This document shows, one piece after another, positions 1-10,259 of a stretch of DNA of 64,000 bases. Numbering within the stretch: position 1 is the stretch's first letter; every line of letters starts with the position of its first letter. The DNA lies in the NCBI RefSeq assembly GCF_905171765.1, contig NC_053391.1, positions 656,551,750 through 656,615,749 of the forward strand, written 5' to 3'. The DNA comes from Bufo bufo (Eukaryota; Chordata; Amphibia; Anura; Bufonidae). Made by a program: the position numbers and the translations under genes. The notes under the pieces were generated by a model. It was not told where the DNA came from. It made no database searches and saw only the letters and a program-made list of their open reading frames with translations.

Positions 1-850
1 TTGTCCGCGGCAACGTCTGGTGTTGTGTGCATGTGGTGGCAGTGTCTCGGCCTGCTGGCTGTTCCTCAGGACATGGTTGCCACGCATGCCGTTGCCGGCG
101 GTAACAGGTGAGTGTGTTTATGTGCTTTTCCCTTTAAGTGGCTTCACTACCCTGCCTGGTGTAGGAAGGGTTAACTCCCTTCTTTCTGTGTGAACACTGG
201 GTGTGTCTGAGTGTGGGTGTGGCTACTTTGGGCTATAAAGCCTTTCTGGAGACCAGATGCTGGGGTGTACTTCAGCCATGGTTAGCTGGAGTCTTCCTTC
301 TGGTTTATATTCCATCTGCCAGTGAGGGCCACCCTTGTGGTCATAAGCAAATGTTATGTGATGTTTTGTCGATGTTGTTTTCCTTTCATATTTAATGCAG
401 CTATGGATCTGGGTTCCTGTCTGTATGTGTGTTGGCTGTGTCCTTTTAAGTATGGTGTGGACGTCAGCGTGTCAGCACAGGGATCCAGTCAGCAAGGCTG
501 TGGCAGGTAGGTGGAACTAGTGCAGTTCACCTGCCATATCCATAGGTCTGTTTTTGTACCCCTTTTCCTTGCAGCTTGGCCAGTGAGACTCCTGTTCCTC
601 CGTGTCCAGGAGGAACGGGCTGTCTACCCAGCTCCTAGCTCAGGGATCGGCGGAGGGTCAGGAGGCATCCGAGGTTCCTGAGCATGAGCCCTCCTACCTT
701 CAAGGTCGGCTCATGCAGCTAGGAGTCAGGGTCAGATTAGGGAAGCTCTAGGAGGTGACCTGCTCCCTATTTCTGTCGTCCTGGCCGAGCAGCCACTAAC
801 ATCTTCTGGCATCGCATGGCTGAGGGTTTCCCCCATCCTCAGCCGTGACA
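1..850 (+). mobile_element. LTR-like element, 3' part (5' end outside window)
   Basis: This segment matches, with divergence, the element at 57834-58992: shared blocks include the GTGGTGGCAGTGTC block, the GTTAACTCCCTTC block, a CTATAAAG box and the closing CCCATCCTCAGCCGTGACA. The complete copy downstream starts TG, ends CA and has a 5-bp target duplication, so I read the family as long terminal repeats of about 1.16 kb. The copy here ends at 850 and abuts CR1 ORF1 sequence in mid-domain, so it probably inserted into that LINE or formed its truncation point. No protein is encoded; the small open frames here are chance. Confidence 0.6.
233..240 (+). promoter_or_regulatory. TATA-like box in LTR-like element
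   Basis: CTATAAAG lies about 610 bp from the 3' end of the element and is kept at the same place in the second copy (58381-58388). Its conservation between two diverged copies suggests a promoter of the element. No transcription start can be seen from sequence alone. Confidence 0.4.
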
Positions 851-961
851 CTGGCACACTACTACAGGCTCTATCGTAGGGATGGGCTGCACCTCAATGG
901 GGAAGGGGCAGCTGTGTTGAGGGAGAAGATGGCTAGAAGGTTTGAGGATTGTTTAAGCTAG
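851..961 (+). pseudogene. CR1 LINE ORF1, C-terminal end of esterase domain
   Basis: The frame starting at 851 reads through a DGLHLN block and ends at TAG 959-961. An Asp-Gly-Leu-His-Leu motif is the last conserved block of the SGNH-type esterase found in CR1 ORF1 proteins; its Asp and His belong to the catalytic set in that family. Only about 36 codons remain, because the sequence upstream is the LTR-like element. ORF2 follows directly, as in CR1 elements. The remnant is too short to be functional. Confidence 0.6.
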
Positions 962-1996
962 GGACTGGGGGGGAGGGAAATTACATTATAGAAGGGGAAG
1001 ATAGTGCAGATAGAGACCGGGGGCAAGGTAGTGGGACTGGGGGAGAAATGGAAGGAGGGACTAGAACAGTTCAGAAGGAAAGGTGTAGGGTAAAAAATAT
1101 ACATAAACCTCTTAATTGTATGTATACTAATGCCAGAAGCCTGACTAATAAAACTGGTGAACTGGAATTAGTGATGTGGGAGGAGGACTATGACATAGTG
1201 GGAATAACGGAAACATGGCTGGATGATAGCTATGACTGGGCGGTTAATGTACAGGGTTACAGTCTGTTTAGAAAGAATCGTCAAAACCGGAGAGGGGGAG
1301 GGGTCTGTCTTTATGTAAAGTCCTGTCTAAAGCCCACAGTCCGAGAAGATAAGGGACATGAACATGTGGAGTCACTGTGTGTAGAAATACATGGAGGCAA
1401 AAATAATAATAAATTATTAATAGGAGTTTATTATAAACCACCTAATATACCAGAGTCCACAGAAAATCTACTACTAAACGAGATAGACAAGGCGGCAGAT
1501 CCTAATGAGGTGGTTATTATGGGGGACTTCAACTACCCTGATATAGACTGGGAAACTGAAAGCTGTACATCTTATAAAGGAAACAGGTTCTTGGCAATAA
1601 CCAAAGACAATTGCCTTTCCCAACTGGTTCAGGACCCGACTAGAGGGACGGCCATACTGGACTTAGTATTAACCAATAGGCCTGACAGAACAACAGATGT
1701 CCAGGTTGGTGGACACCTGGGAAATAGTGACCATAAAGTAATAACCTTCCAATTATCCTTCAAACGAGCGTTTCTACAGGGAGGAACAAAAATGCCAAAC
1801 TTCAAAAAAGCAAACTTTAGCCAACTAAGAGAGGCCATAGGCCTAATTAACTGGGACAAAGTCCTCAAAAATAAAAATACAGCCACAAAATGGGATATTT
1901 TTAAAAGCATCCTAAAATCTAATTGTGAGAGGTACATACCTTATGGGAATAAAAGGTTAAGGAACAAGAAGATACCAATGTGGATAAATAGAACTG
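949..1996 (+). pseudogene. CR1 LINE ORF2, AP-endonuclease part (interrupted)
   Basis: This is the N-terminal half of the CR1 replication protein, which nicks target DNA to prime reverse transcription. Apurinic-endonuclease motifs appear in order: YTNARSL (metal-binding Asn), GITETWL (Glu), GVYYKPP, MGDFNYPDIDW (Asp/Asn), LDLVLTNRPD and GNSDHKVITF (catalytic Ser-Asp-His end). The part is open throughout, but the frame runs into foreign sequence at 2000, where a Harbinger-type palindrome has inserted. The true start codon is unclear; the frame opens on a TTG at 949 that overlaps the ORF1 end. The protein resumes near 4415. Confidence 0.9.
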
Positions 1997-2344
1997 TAAG
2001 GCTGGGTTCACACGGGCGTTGCGGGAAAAGGTGCGGGTGCGTTGCGGGAACATGCACGATTTTTCCGCGCAAGTGCAAAACATTGTAATGCGTTTTGCAC
2101 GCGTGTGAGAAAAATCGGCATGTTTGGTACCCAAACCCGAACTTCTTCACAGAAGTTCGGGGTTGTGTAGATTGTATTATTTTGCCTTATAACATGGTTA
2201 TAAGGGAAAATAATAGCATTCTTAATACAGAATGCATAGTACAATAGCGCTGGAGGGGTTAAAAAAAATTAAAAAAAATTTAACTCACCTTAATCCACTT
2301 GCTCGCGCAGCCGGCATCTCTTCTGTCTTCTTCTTTGCTGTGTA

Positions 2345-3900
2345 CAGTCGTGGCCAAAAGTTTTGAGAATTACACAAATATTAGTTTTCACAAAGTTTGC
2401 TGCTAAACTGCTTTTAGATCTTTGTTTCAGTTGTTTCTGTGATGTAGTGAAATATAATTACACGCACTTCATACGTTTCAAAGGCTTTTATTGACAATTA
2501 CATGACATTTATGCAAAGAGTCAGTATTTGCAGTGTTGGCCCTTCTTTTTCAGGACCTCTGCAATTCGACTGGGCATGCTCTCAATCAACTTCTGGGCCA
2601 ATTCCTGACTGATAGCAACCCATTATTTCATAATCACTTCTTGGAGTTTGTCAGAATTAGTGGGTTTTTGTTTGTCCACCCGCCTCTTGAGGATTGACCA
2701 TAAATTCTCAATGGGATTAAGATCTGGGGAGTTTCCAGGCCATGGACCCAAAATGTCTACGTTTTGGTCCCCAAGCCACTTAGTTATCACTTTTGCCTTA
2801 TGGCACGGTGCTCCATCGTGCTGGAAAATGCATTGTTCTTCATCAAACTGTTGTTGGATTGTTGGAAGAAGTTGCTGTTGGAGGGTGTTTTGGTACCATT
2901 CTTTATTCATGGCTGTGTTTTTGGGCAAAATTGTGAGTGAGCCCACTCCCTTGGATGAGAAGCAACCCCACACATGAATGGTCTCAGGATGCTTTACTGT
3001 TGGCATGACGCAGGACTGATGGTAGAGCTCACCTTTTCTTCTCCGGACAAGCCTTTTTCCAGATGCCCCAAACAATCGGAAAGAGGCTTCATCGGAGAAT
3101 ATGACTTTGCCCCAATCCTCAGCAGTCCATTCACCATACTTTCTGCAGAAGATCAATCTGTCCCTGATGTTTTTTTTGGAGAGAAGTGGCTTCTTTGCTG
3201 CCCTTCTTGACACCAGGCCATCTTCCAAAAGTCTTCACCTCACTGTGCGTGCAGATGCGCTCACACCTGCCTGCTGCCATTCCTGAGCAAGCTCTGCACT
3301 GGTGGCACTCCGATCCCGCAGCTGAATCCTCTTTAGGAGACGATCCTGGCGCTTGCTGGACTTTCTTGGACGCCCTGAAGCCTTCTTAACAAGAATTTAA
3401 CCTCTTTCCTTGAAGTTCTTGATGATCCTATAAATTGTTGATTGAGGTGCAATCTTAGTAGCCACAATATCCTTGCATGTGAAGCCATTTTTATGCAACG
3501 CAATGATGGCTGCACGCGTCTCTTTGTAGGTCACCATGGTTAGCAATGGAAGAACAATGATTTCAAGCATCACCCTCCTTTTAACATGTCAAGTCTGCCA
3601 TTTTAACCCAATCAGCCTGACATAATGATCTCCAGCCTTGTGCTCGTCAACATTCTCACCTGAGTTAACAAGACGATTACTGAAATGATCTCAGCAGGTC
3701 CTTTAATGACAGCAATGAAATGCAGTGGAAAGTTTTTTTGATGTTAAGTTAATTTTCATGGCAAAGAAGGACTATGCAATTCATCTGATCACTCTTCATA
3801 ACATTCTGGAGTATATGCAAATTGCTATTATAAAAACTTAAGCAGTAACTTTTCCAATTTCCAATATTTATGTAATTCTCAAAACTTTTGGCCACGACTG
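2345..3900 (-). mobile_element. Tc1-like transposon
   Basis: The ends CAGTCGTGGCCAAAAGTTTT and the reverse complement AAAACTTTTGGCCACGACTG are inverted repeats flanked by TA (2343-2344 and 3901-3902), the Tc1/mariner target duplication. At 1556 bp it has the length of a complete Tc1 element. It lies inside the Harbinger-type palindrome and is therefore younger than it. Confidence 0.92.
2521..3537 (-). pseudogene. Tc1 transposase, DD34E type, inactivated by nonsense codons
   Basis: Tc1 transposase cuts and pastes the element by DDE chemistry. Read on the minus strand from ATG at 3537, a helix-turn-helix DNA-binding part (MVTYKETRAAIIALH...) is followed by the catalytic core: Asp in VIFSDEASF, Asp in FQHDGAPCH and Glu in NPIENLW. 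All three catalytic residues are present. The frame carries three in-frame stops: one after the first DNA-binding module, one TGA just before EDGLVSRR and one TAA after LQEVIMK. The last codons run on to TGA at 2521-2523. There is no frameshift, so decay is by point mutation and the copy looks fairly young. The product cannot be made in full length. Confidence 0.92.
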
Positions 3901-4414
3901 TACAAGAAAAGGACCTGTGGTGACGTCACTCCGGTCATCACATGGTCCATCACCATGGTAAACGATCATGTGATGGACCATGTGATGACCGGACCATGTG
4001 AAGACCGGAGTGATGTCACCACCTCCAGCGCTATTGTACTATGCATTCTGTATTTAAGAATGCTATTATTTTCCCTTATAACCATGTTATAAGGGAAAAT
4101 AATAATGATCGCGTCTCCATCCCGATCGTCTCCTAGCAACTGTGCGTGAAAATCGCACCGCATCCGCACTTGCTTGCGGATGCTTGCGATTTTCACTCAG
4201 CCCCATTCACTTCTATGGGGCCTGCGTTGTGTGATAAACGCACAATATAGAGCATGCTGCGATTTTCACGCAACGCATAAGTGATGCGTGAAAATCACTG
4301 CTCATGTGCACAGCCCCATAGAAATGAATGGGTCCGGATTCAGTGCGGGTGCAATGCGTTCACCTCCCGCATTGCACCCGTGCGGAAATCTCGCCCCGTG
4401 TGAACTCAGCCTAA

Positions 4415-6270
4415 AGGCGGCAATAAATGACAAAAAGAAAGCATTTAAATCACTAAAACAAGAGGGAAGCGAGGAAGCACTGAAAAACTATAAGGAAAAA
4501 AATAGAATAGGTAAAAAAACAAATAAAAGCCGCCAGAAAACTAACTAACCCTAAAATGTTCTTCAATTATATAAATGGTAAAAAGTATAAATCTGAAGGT
4601 GTCGGCCCTTTACATAGTAATATGGGGGGAGTCGCAGAGAGCGACAAGGAGAAAGCAAATCTATTAAATATTTTTTCTCCACTGTATTCACTGAGGAAAA
4701 TAAACTGTCAGATGAAATGCAGAACGTAAAAGTAAATTCCCCATTAAAAGTGTCCTTTCTGACCCAGGAAGAAGTACAACAGCGACTTAAAAAGATTAAA
4801 ATAGACAAATCGCCAGGGCCAGATGGCATACACCCCCGTATCCTAAGGGAATTAAGTAATGTCATAGCCAGACCCTTATTTGTGATATTTGCTGACTCTA
4901 TACTGACAGGGAATGTCCCACAGGATTGGCGCATAGCAAATGTGGTGCCAATATTCAAAAAGGGTTCAAAAACAGAGCCTGGAAACTATAGGCCGGTAAG
5001 TTAAACATCTGGTAAACTGTTTGAAGGTTTTCTGAGAGATGCTATCTTGGGGGATCTTAATGAAAACAAGCAAATATCGCCATATCAGCATGGCTTCATG
5101 AGGGATCGGTCATGTCAAACTAATTTAATCAGTTTCTATGAGGAGGTAAGTTCTAGACTTGACAGCGGCAAATCAATGGATGTCATATATCTGGACTTCT
5201 CCAAAGCATTTGACACTGTACCACATAAAAGGTTAGTATATAAAATGAGAATGCTCGGACTGGGAGAAAACGTCTATAAGTGGGTAAGTAACTGGCTCAA
5301 TGATAGAAAACAGAGGGTGGTTATTAACGGTACACACTCAGATTGGGTCACTGTCACTAGTGGGGCACCTCAGGGGTCAGTACTGGGCCCTATTCTCTTC
5401 GATATATTTATTAATGATCTTGTAGAAGGCTTGCATAGTAAAATATAAATTTTTGCAGATGATAAACTGTGTAAAGTAATTAACACTGAAGAGGACAGTA
5501 TACTACTACAGAGGGATCTGGATAGATAGGAGGCTTGGGCAGATAAGTGGCAGATGAGGTTTAACACTGACAAATGTAAAGTTATGCACATGGGAAGGAA
5601 TAATGCAAGTCACCCGTACATACTAAATGGTAAAACACTAGGTAACACTGACATGGAAAAGGACCTGGGAATTTTAATAAACAGCAAACTAAGCAGTAAA
5701 AACCAGTGTCAGGCAGCTGCTGCCAAGGCCAATAAGATAATGGGTTGCATCAAAAGGGGCATAGATGCCCGTGAGGAGAACATAGTCCTACCACTTTACA
5801 AATCACTAGTCAGACTACACATGGAGTACTGTGTACAGTTCTGGGCTCCTGTGAACAAGGCAGACATAGCAGAGCTGGAGAGGGTTCAGAGGAGGGCAAC
5901 TAAAGTAATAACTGGAATGGGGCAACTACAGTACCCTGAAAGATTATCAAAATTAGGGTTATTCACGTTAGAAAAAAGACGACTGAGGGGAGATCTAATT
6001 ACTATGTATAAATATATCAGGGGGCAGTACAGAGATCTATCCCATCATCTATTTATCCCCAGGACAGTGACTGTGACGAGGGGACATCCTCTGCGTCTGG
6101 AGGAAAGAAGGTTTGTACACAAACATAGAAGAGGATTCTTTACGGTAAGAGCAGTGAGACTATGGAGCTCTCTGCCTGAGGAGGTGGTGATGGTGAGTAC
6201 AATAAAAGAGTCCAAGAGGGGCCTGGATGTATTTCTGGAGGGTAATAATATTACAGGCTATAGCTACTAG
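4415..6270 (+). pseudogene. CR1 LINE ORF2, reverse-transcriptase part
   Basis: This continues the CR1 protein after the insertion. Recognisable blocks: DKSPGPDGIHPRILREL (RT block 1), [47 protein letters not shown] (catalytic Asp), [13 protein letters not shown], and IFADD followed by KLCKVIN (catalytic Asp pair of the F/YADD box). Then comes the CR1 C-terminal domain with MEYCVQFWAP, ERVQRRATK and RLWSSLPEEVV. The frame is broken by a stop after YRPVS, stops around 5446 and 5527, and frameshifts near 4520-4700. One residue expected after ADD is missing. The final 238 codons (5554-6270) are intact. It is a dead LINE with a complete 3' end. Confidence 0.92.
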
Positions 6271-6465
6271 AGAGGGGTCGTTGATCCAGGGAGTTATTCT
6301 GATTGCCTGATTGGAGTTGGGAAGGAATTTTTCCCCCCTTAAGTGGGGAAATTTGGCTTCTACCTCACAGTTTTTTTTTTTGCCTTCCTCTGGATCAACT
6401 TGCAGGATAACAGGCCGAACTGGATGGACAAATGTCTTTTTTCGGCCTTATGTATTATGTTACTA
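6271..6465 (+). other. CR1 3' untranslated region
   Basis: The text GGGAAGGAATTTTTCCCCCC, TTGCCTTCCTCTGGATCAAC and GGCCGAACTGGATGGACAAA follows the ORF2 stop. This arrangement is typical of the 3' end of amphibian CR1 elements as I know them. The exact end is uncertain; the tail runs into an AT-rich stretch before a tetranucleotide repeat. Confidence 0.65.
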
Positions 6466-6512
6466 CTGTTTTTTCTGCTGTGCTGTCCACAAATATTGCA
6501 TTTTATATCTCA

Positions 6513-6513
<1 letters not shown>

Positions 6514-6569
<56 letters not shown>

Positions 6570-6580
6570 CTCTCTCTATC
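6514..6580. repeat. (CTAT)n microsatellite
   Basis: About 14 uninterrupted CTAT units end in a short CT-rich run. It lies just downstream of the CR1 3' end. Confidence 0.97.
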
Positions 6581-6749
6581 GGACCGCTCAGTGCTGTAGC
6601 TAGACCTTCCAACTCCCTTGGTCACTGCCCTAATCCATATCTAAATACCCAGAGTTGCTTCTTGTCACAATTCCTCTGGGCTATCCCTGGTAAGCCTGCC
6701 CTTAGCTACACACACCCCTTCACAATATTAATCACTATACATTATATAA

Positions 6750-6905
6750 CAGTGATGGTGAACTGTTTAAAGGCCGAGTGCCCAAACTGTAACCCAAAAC
6801 CCACTTATTTAGCACAAAGTGCCAACACAGCAATGTAACCTGAATACTACAGTCCAATACAGTATATCTTCCATGTCTTTTATCATTTAGCTATAATGGC
6901 CTGCC
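6750..6905 (+). mobile_element. Possible hAT-like MITE fragment
   Basis: The segment opens with CAGTGATGGTGAAC and continues with CCGAGTGCCCAAACTG. I recognise a CAGTGATGGCGAAC-type start as common in vertebrate hAT-derived repeats. I could not find the other end or a target duplication, so this is tentative. The stretch 6581-6749 shows nothing recognisable. Confidence 0.35.
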
Positions 6906-6916
6906 TACATTCAGCA

Positions 6917-7633
6917 TACCTACCAACTTTTAAAAATTGCAAAGAGGGACAATATATGTCGGCGTGCATCATGCAATTTTTTCATACTAGACCACGCCTC
7001 TAACTCCGCCCAAAGCATAATAACTGACTCCATCACAACTGCAGCAGCTGGGGATCGGCTAGGTGAGTATAAGGGTCCATTCACACATCCGTAGTGTATT
7101 GCGGATCCGCAATACACCCGGCCGGCACCCCCATAGAACTGCCTATTCTTGTCCGCAATTGCGGACAAGAATAGGACGTTCTATTTTTTTCCGGACCAAA
7201 AGATCGGCGGCGCGCTCCAGAAATGCCCCATAGAGAATTAATGGGTCCGCAACCGTTCCGCAATTTGCGGAACGGATGCGGACCCCTTCTACGGACATTT
7301 CAATAGATCCTTAGTTCATTTATTTTTTTACAGCATGTGGAGCCCCTAGGAAATTTTTTTCATTGCGCTTCAATAATCCATTTAAATATTAGAACGTAAA
7401 TCTTTAGATTATAGATATTTTAAGGTCCAAATTGCACCAAATAATGAAGTTATGGTCTAATATACAGGCAGAAACCATACAGATAGTTTAGTAAGGAGCA
7501 ATTTAGTAATTTTATTAATGGACATTTAAGCATTAATTCCCCAGGTCAAAAAGAGGGACATTTAAGGATCAAAAAGGGACTTGGGTCAAAAAGAGGGACT
7601 GTCCCTTTAAAAGAGGGACACTTGGGAGGCATG
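6917..7633. repeat. Interspersed repeat with GAGGGACA motifs
   Basis: GAGGGACA recurs near both ends (6945 and 7553-7620), and the right edge, inverted, matches 12884-12952 (CCCTCTTTTTGACCCAAGTC). The match at two places shows an interspersed repeat of unknown class. A smaller Harbinger-type MITE lies within it. Confidence 0.5.
7073..7310. mobile_element. Short Harbinger-type MITE
   Basis: The start GGGTCCATTCACACATCCG after TAA (7070-7072) and the end ACGGACATTTCAATAGATCC before TTA (7311-7313) are imperfect inverted repeats with a TWA flank. The interior is rich in CCGCAAT and ATTGCGG palindromes. Length is 238 bp with no coding capacity. Confidence 0.6.
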
Positions 7634-8475
7634 ATTCAGTGCGCAGCCTGTGCTGTTCATAGTGCGCCCTGCGCTGATGAATGGCAGAAAAAGTTTACAG
7701 CATATTGGTACACCATAGACTTCTTCCAGGGCGTTGGTGCCCACAGAGAGGGCTCTGAGTCAGGGCCTTTTCCACCCATAAGCAAAGTAGGCCACCACGT
7801 AGAGCGCACTCTTGCTGGGGGCGCCCGCGGTGGCCTACTTTGCTTATGGGTGGCGCCGGCCCCGCCTGCCGCTCACCCCGCCTGCCGCTCACCCCCTGCA
7901 ACCTGTGGCATCCCCGTCTCTATGGGGTACGGACTGCTGGCTGCGCTGCGGAAGTATCTCCGACTCCTCACACACAGCAGAGAGAGCAGGCAGATAGGCA
8001 TGTATAGTGCGACACGAGAAGAAACTGTGACCTCTACTGGACAAAGCCCATACTGCACCTAGGAGACAGGAATGTTTCACACAGCATCATTTTGAAAAAT
8101 TCTGTTTCTCAATATTGCTATTACATGCTTGTTACAGCGCCCCCTGCTGTTGTTTTGATCCCCCCTCCCCCATCTGATGTGTCCACTGCTGGTGAGAAGT
8201 CACTTCTAATGGTGACTGCTATGAGCTGATCTGTATTATGACAACAGGAATTAGTCCACTGCCCATGTACCAGAGGAATCAGGTGGTGGCACTGAGCTAC
8301 TGAGCATGTGTGACCACTAGCAGTGGACACATTAGGTGGCTGTTCTGAAAGGAAACCAATAGAAAAGCACACAGATATAAAATTTGGCAAAACCTGCACA
8401 CAAATTAGCATAAATAGGAATTTCTGGGAGATATTAGGGCGTTCCTGGGTGGAGCTGGGGTTCTGTGATCGGAGA
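7634..8475. other. No gene recognised; short inverted repeat at 7779-7854
   Basis: This GC-rich stretch has an inverted pair, CACCCATAAGCAAAGTAGGC and its mirror, around 7779-7803 and 7829-7854. The open frames on both strands have no recognisable domain and look like chance. A purine/pyrimidine-rich run (CCCCCCTCCCCC) lies near 8160. Confidence 0.5.
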
Positions 8476-8479
8476 TTAA

Positions 8480-8999
8480 AGGGAATCTGTCACCAGGTTT
8501 GGGGCTATAGAGATACGGACATGCACGGCTAGATCGCCGCTAGCATGTCCGCAATATACCAGTCCTATAGGGCTGTGTGGTTTTAATTTCTTTAAAAAAG
8601 GATTTTATAGATATGTAAATGAGTGTTGAATGTGTCCAAGGGGCTGTACTAACCTTCCTTGTGCCCAGCCGTGCCCAGCCACGCCCGCCTGTGAAGGAGC
8701 CCAGCACCGCCTATGTCTCCTCCTTTCATCAACGATAGATAGCCGTAATCTCGTAATGCGCAGTGCCGGTATAGTGTTCCTTCCTTGTGCTAGCATCAGC
8801 TTCAGGGAAAGAACTGCGCATGCACGAGCTCGCAGGCGGGCGTGGCTGGGCACGGCTGGGCACAAGGAAGGTTAGTACAGCCCCTTGGACACATTCAACA
8901 CTCATTTACATATCTATAAAATCCTTTTTTAAAGAAATTAAAACCACACAGCCCTATAGGACCGGTATATTGCGGACATGCTAGCGTGACAGAATCCCT
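8480..8999. mobile_element. TTAA-flanked palindromic MITE
   Basis: TTAA (8476-8479 and 9000-9003) flanks a 520-bp palindrome that starts AGGGAATCTGTCACC and ends GTGACAGAATCCCT. Long arms match (for example GTACTAACCTTCCTTGTGCC against its mirror), with a GC-rich centre. A TTAA duplication points to Kolobok or piggyBac mobilisation; I cannot tell which without a related transposase. Confidence 0.8.
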
Positions 9000-9003
9000 T
9001 TAA

Positions 9004-9457
9004 GGAGGTACAGTATGTTGAGACAAGGAATTGTCCAATCTGGCAAGCCTTACTGATCTACACGACCGGATTCCTGATCCCATAGATAAAACATTAACAT
9101 TTGTAATTATTCATTTTTATGCTTCCGATTTTCATAAATCTACAACTATCTAACAAGCCCCTGGGTAGTTCAGCAATGTGTTGCCGCAGTTCTTATTTTT
9201 CCATCGTTTGATAGAACATTAATGTGTGAGGTCGATTAAATATCCCAAGAGGCCTTTTCTCTGGAACGCTCCTGCTTTTAGATTATGAAAATATTTACCA
9301 CTGTGTAATATGCTAATTGTTTAACTACAGTTCAGTAATGAGATCCAGCCGGGAGCTGCGCTTAACATTAATGTAACGAGACATTGCATAAGCAGAGGCA
9401 TCAATCATCAGCCTTATTATAGGCATAACTGTGCCCCAAATACTTAAGGATAATGCA
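9004..9457. other. No feature recognised
   Basis: Mixed-composition sequence without a recognisable repeat end, open frame or RNA motif. It leads directly into the 31-bp tandem array. Confidence 0.4.
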
Positions 9458-10259
9458 CATAGTGATGTCACAGTACAGAGAAAATAAACACAGTGATGTC
9501 ACAGTACAGAGATAATAAACACAGTGATGTCACAGTACAGAGATAATAAACACAGTGATGTCACAGTACAGAGATAATAAACACAGTGATGTCACAGTAC
9601 AGAGATAATAAACACAGTGATGTCACAGTACAGGGATAATAAGCACAGTGATGTCACAGTACAGGAATAATAAATACAGTGATGTCACAGTACAGAGATA
9701 ATAAACACAGTGATGTCACAGTACAGGGATAATAAACACAGTGATGTCACAGTACAGAGATAATAAGCACAGTGATGTCACAGTACAGGAATAATAAATA
9801 CAGTGATGTCACAGTACAGAGATAATAAACACAGTGATGTCACAGTACAGAGATAATAAACACAGTGATGTCACAGTACAGGGATAATAAACACAGTGAT
9901 GTCGCAGTACAGGGATAATAAGCACAGTGATGTCACAGTACAGGAATAATAAATACAGTGATGTCACAGTACAGAGATAATAAACACAGTGATGTCACAG
10001 TACAGGGATAATAAACACAGTGATGTCGCAGTACAGGGATCATAAACAGTGATGTCACAGTACAGGGATAATAAGCACAGTGATGTCACAGTACAGAGAT
10101 AATAAACACAGTGATGTCACAGTACAGGATAATAAACACAGTGATGTCACAGTACAGAGATAATAAACACAGTGATGTCACAGTACAGAGATAATAAACA
10201 CAGTGATGTTACAGTACAGTATAATAACCACAGAGATGTTACAGTACAGGGATAATAAA
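9458..10259 (+). repeat. 31-bp tandem array, block 1
   Basis: About 26 units follow the pattern CACAGTGATGTCACAGTACA plus GAGATAATAAA. Units starting at 9489, 9520 and 9551 give a strict 31-bp period. Variants (GGGATAATAAG, GGAATAATAAAT) recur in a higher-order order, which suggests local re-duplication. Each unit holds TGATGTCA, close to a CRE-type palindrome (TGACGTCA). Confidence 0.95.

Larger units (their letters stand above)
2000..4411. mobile_element. Palindromic PIF/Harbinger-type element (TAA target duplication)
   Basis: The left end GGCTGGGTTCACACGGG mirrors the right end CCCGTGTGAACTCAGCC, and TAA flanks both sides (1997-1999 and 4412-4414). A TWA duplication is typical of PIF/Harbinger. 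The arms carry the same subterminal text as the elements at 17580 and 60585, including a TTCCCTTATAACATG-type hairpin. No transposase of its own is present. A Tc1 element sits near the centre (2345-3900). Removing this element with one TAA restores the CR1 reading frame, which confirms the boundaries. Confidence 0.85.

Noticed and set aside
6311..6838. Open frame with a YLSIYLSIYLS run
   Set aside because: Translation of the CR1 3' end and the (CTAT)n microsatellite.
7622..8062. GC-rich open frames on both strands
   Set aside because: No domain, and a nearby inverted repeat explains the similar text on the two strands.
9458..10259. CRISPR-like regular repeat array
   Set aside because: Units are directly adjacent (31 bp) with no unique spacers, and the context is a vertebrate-type genome.
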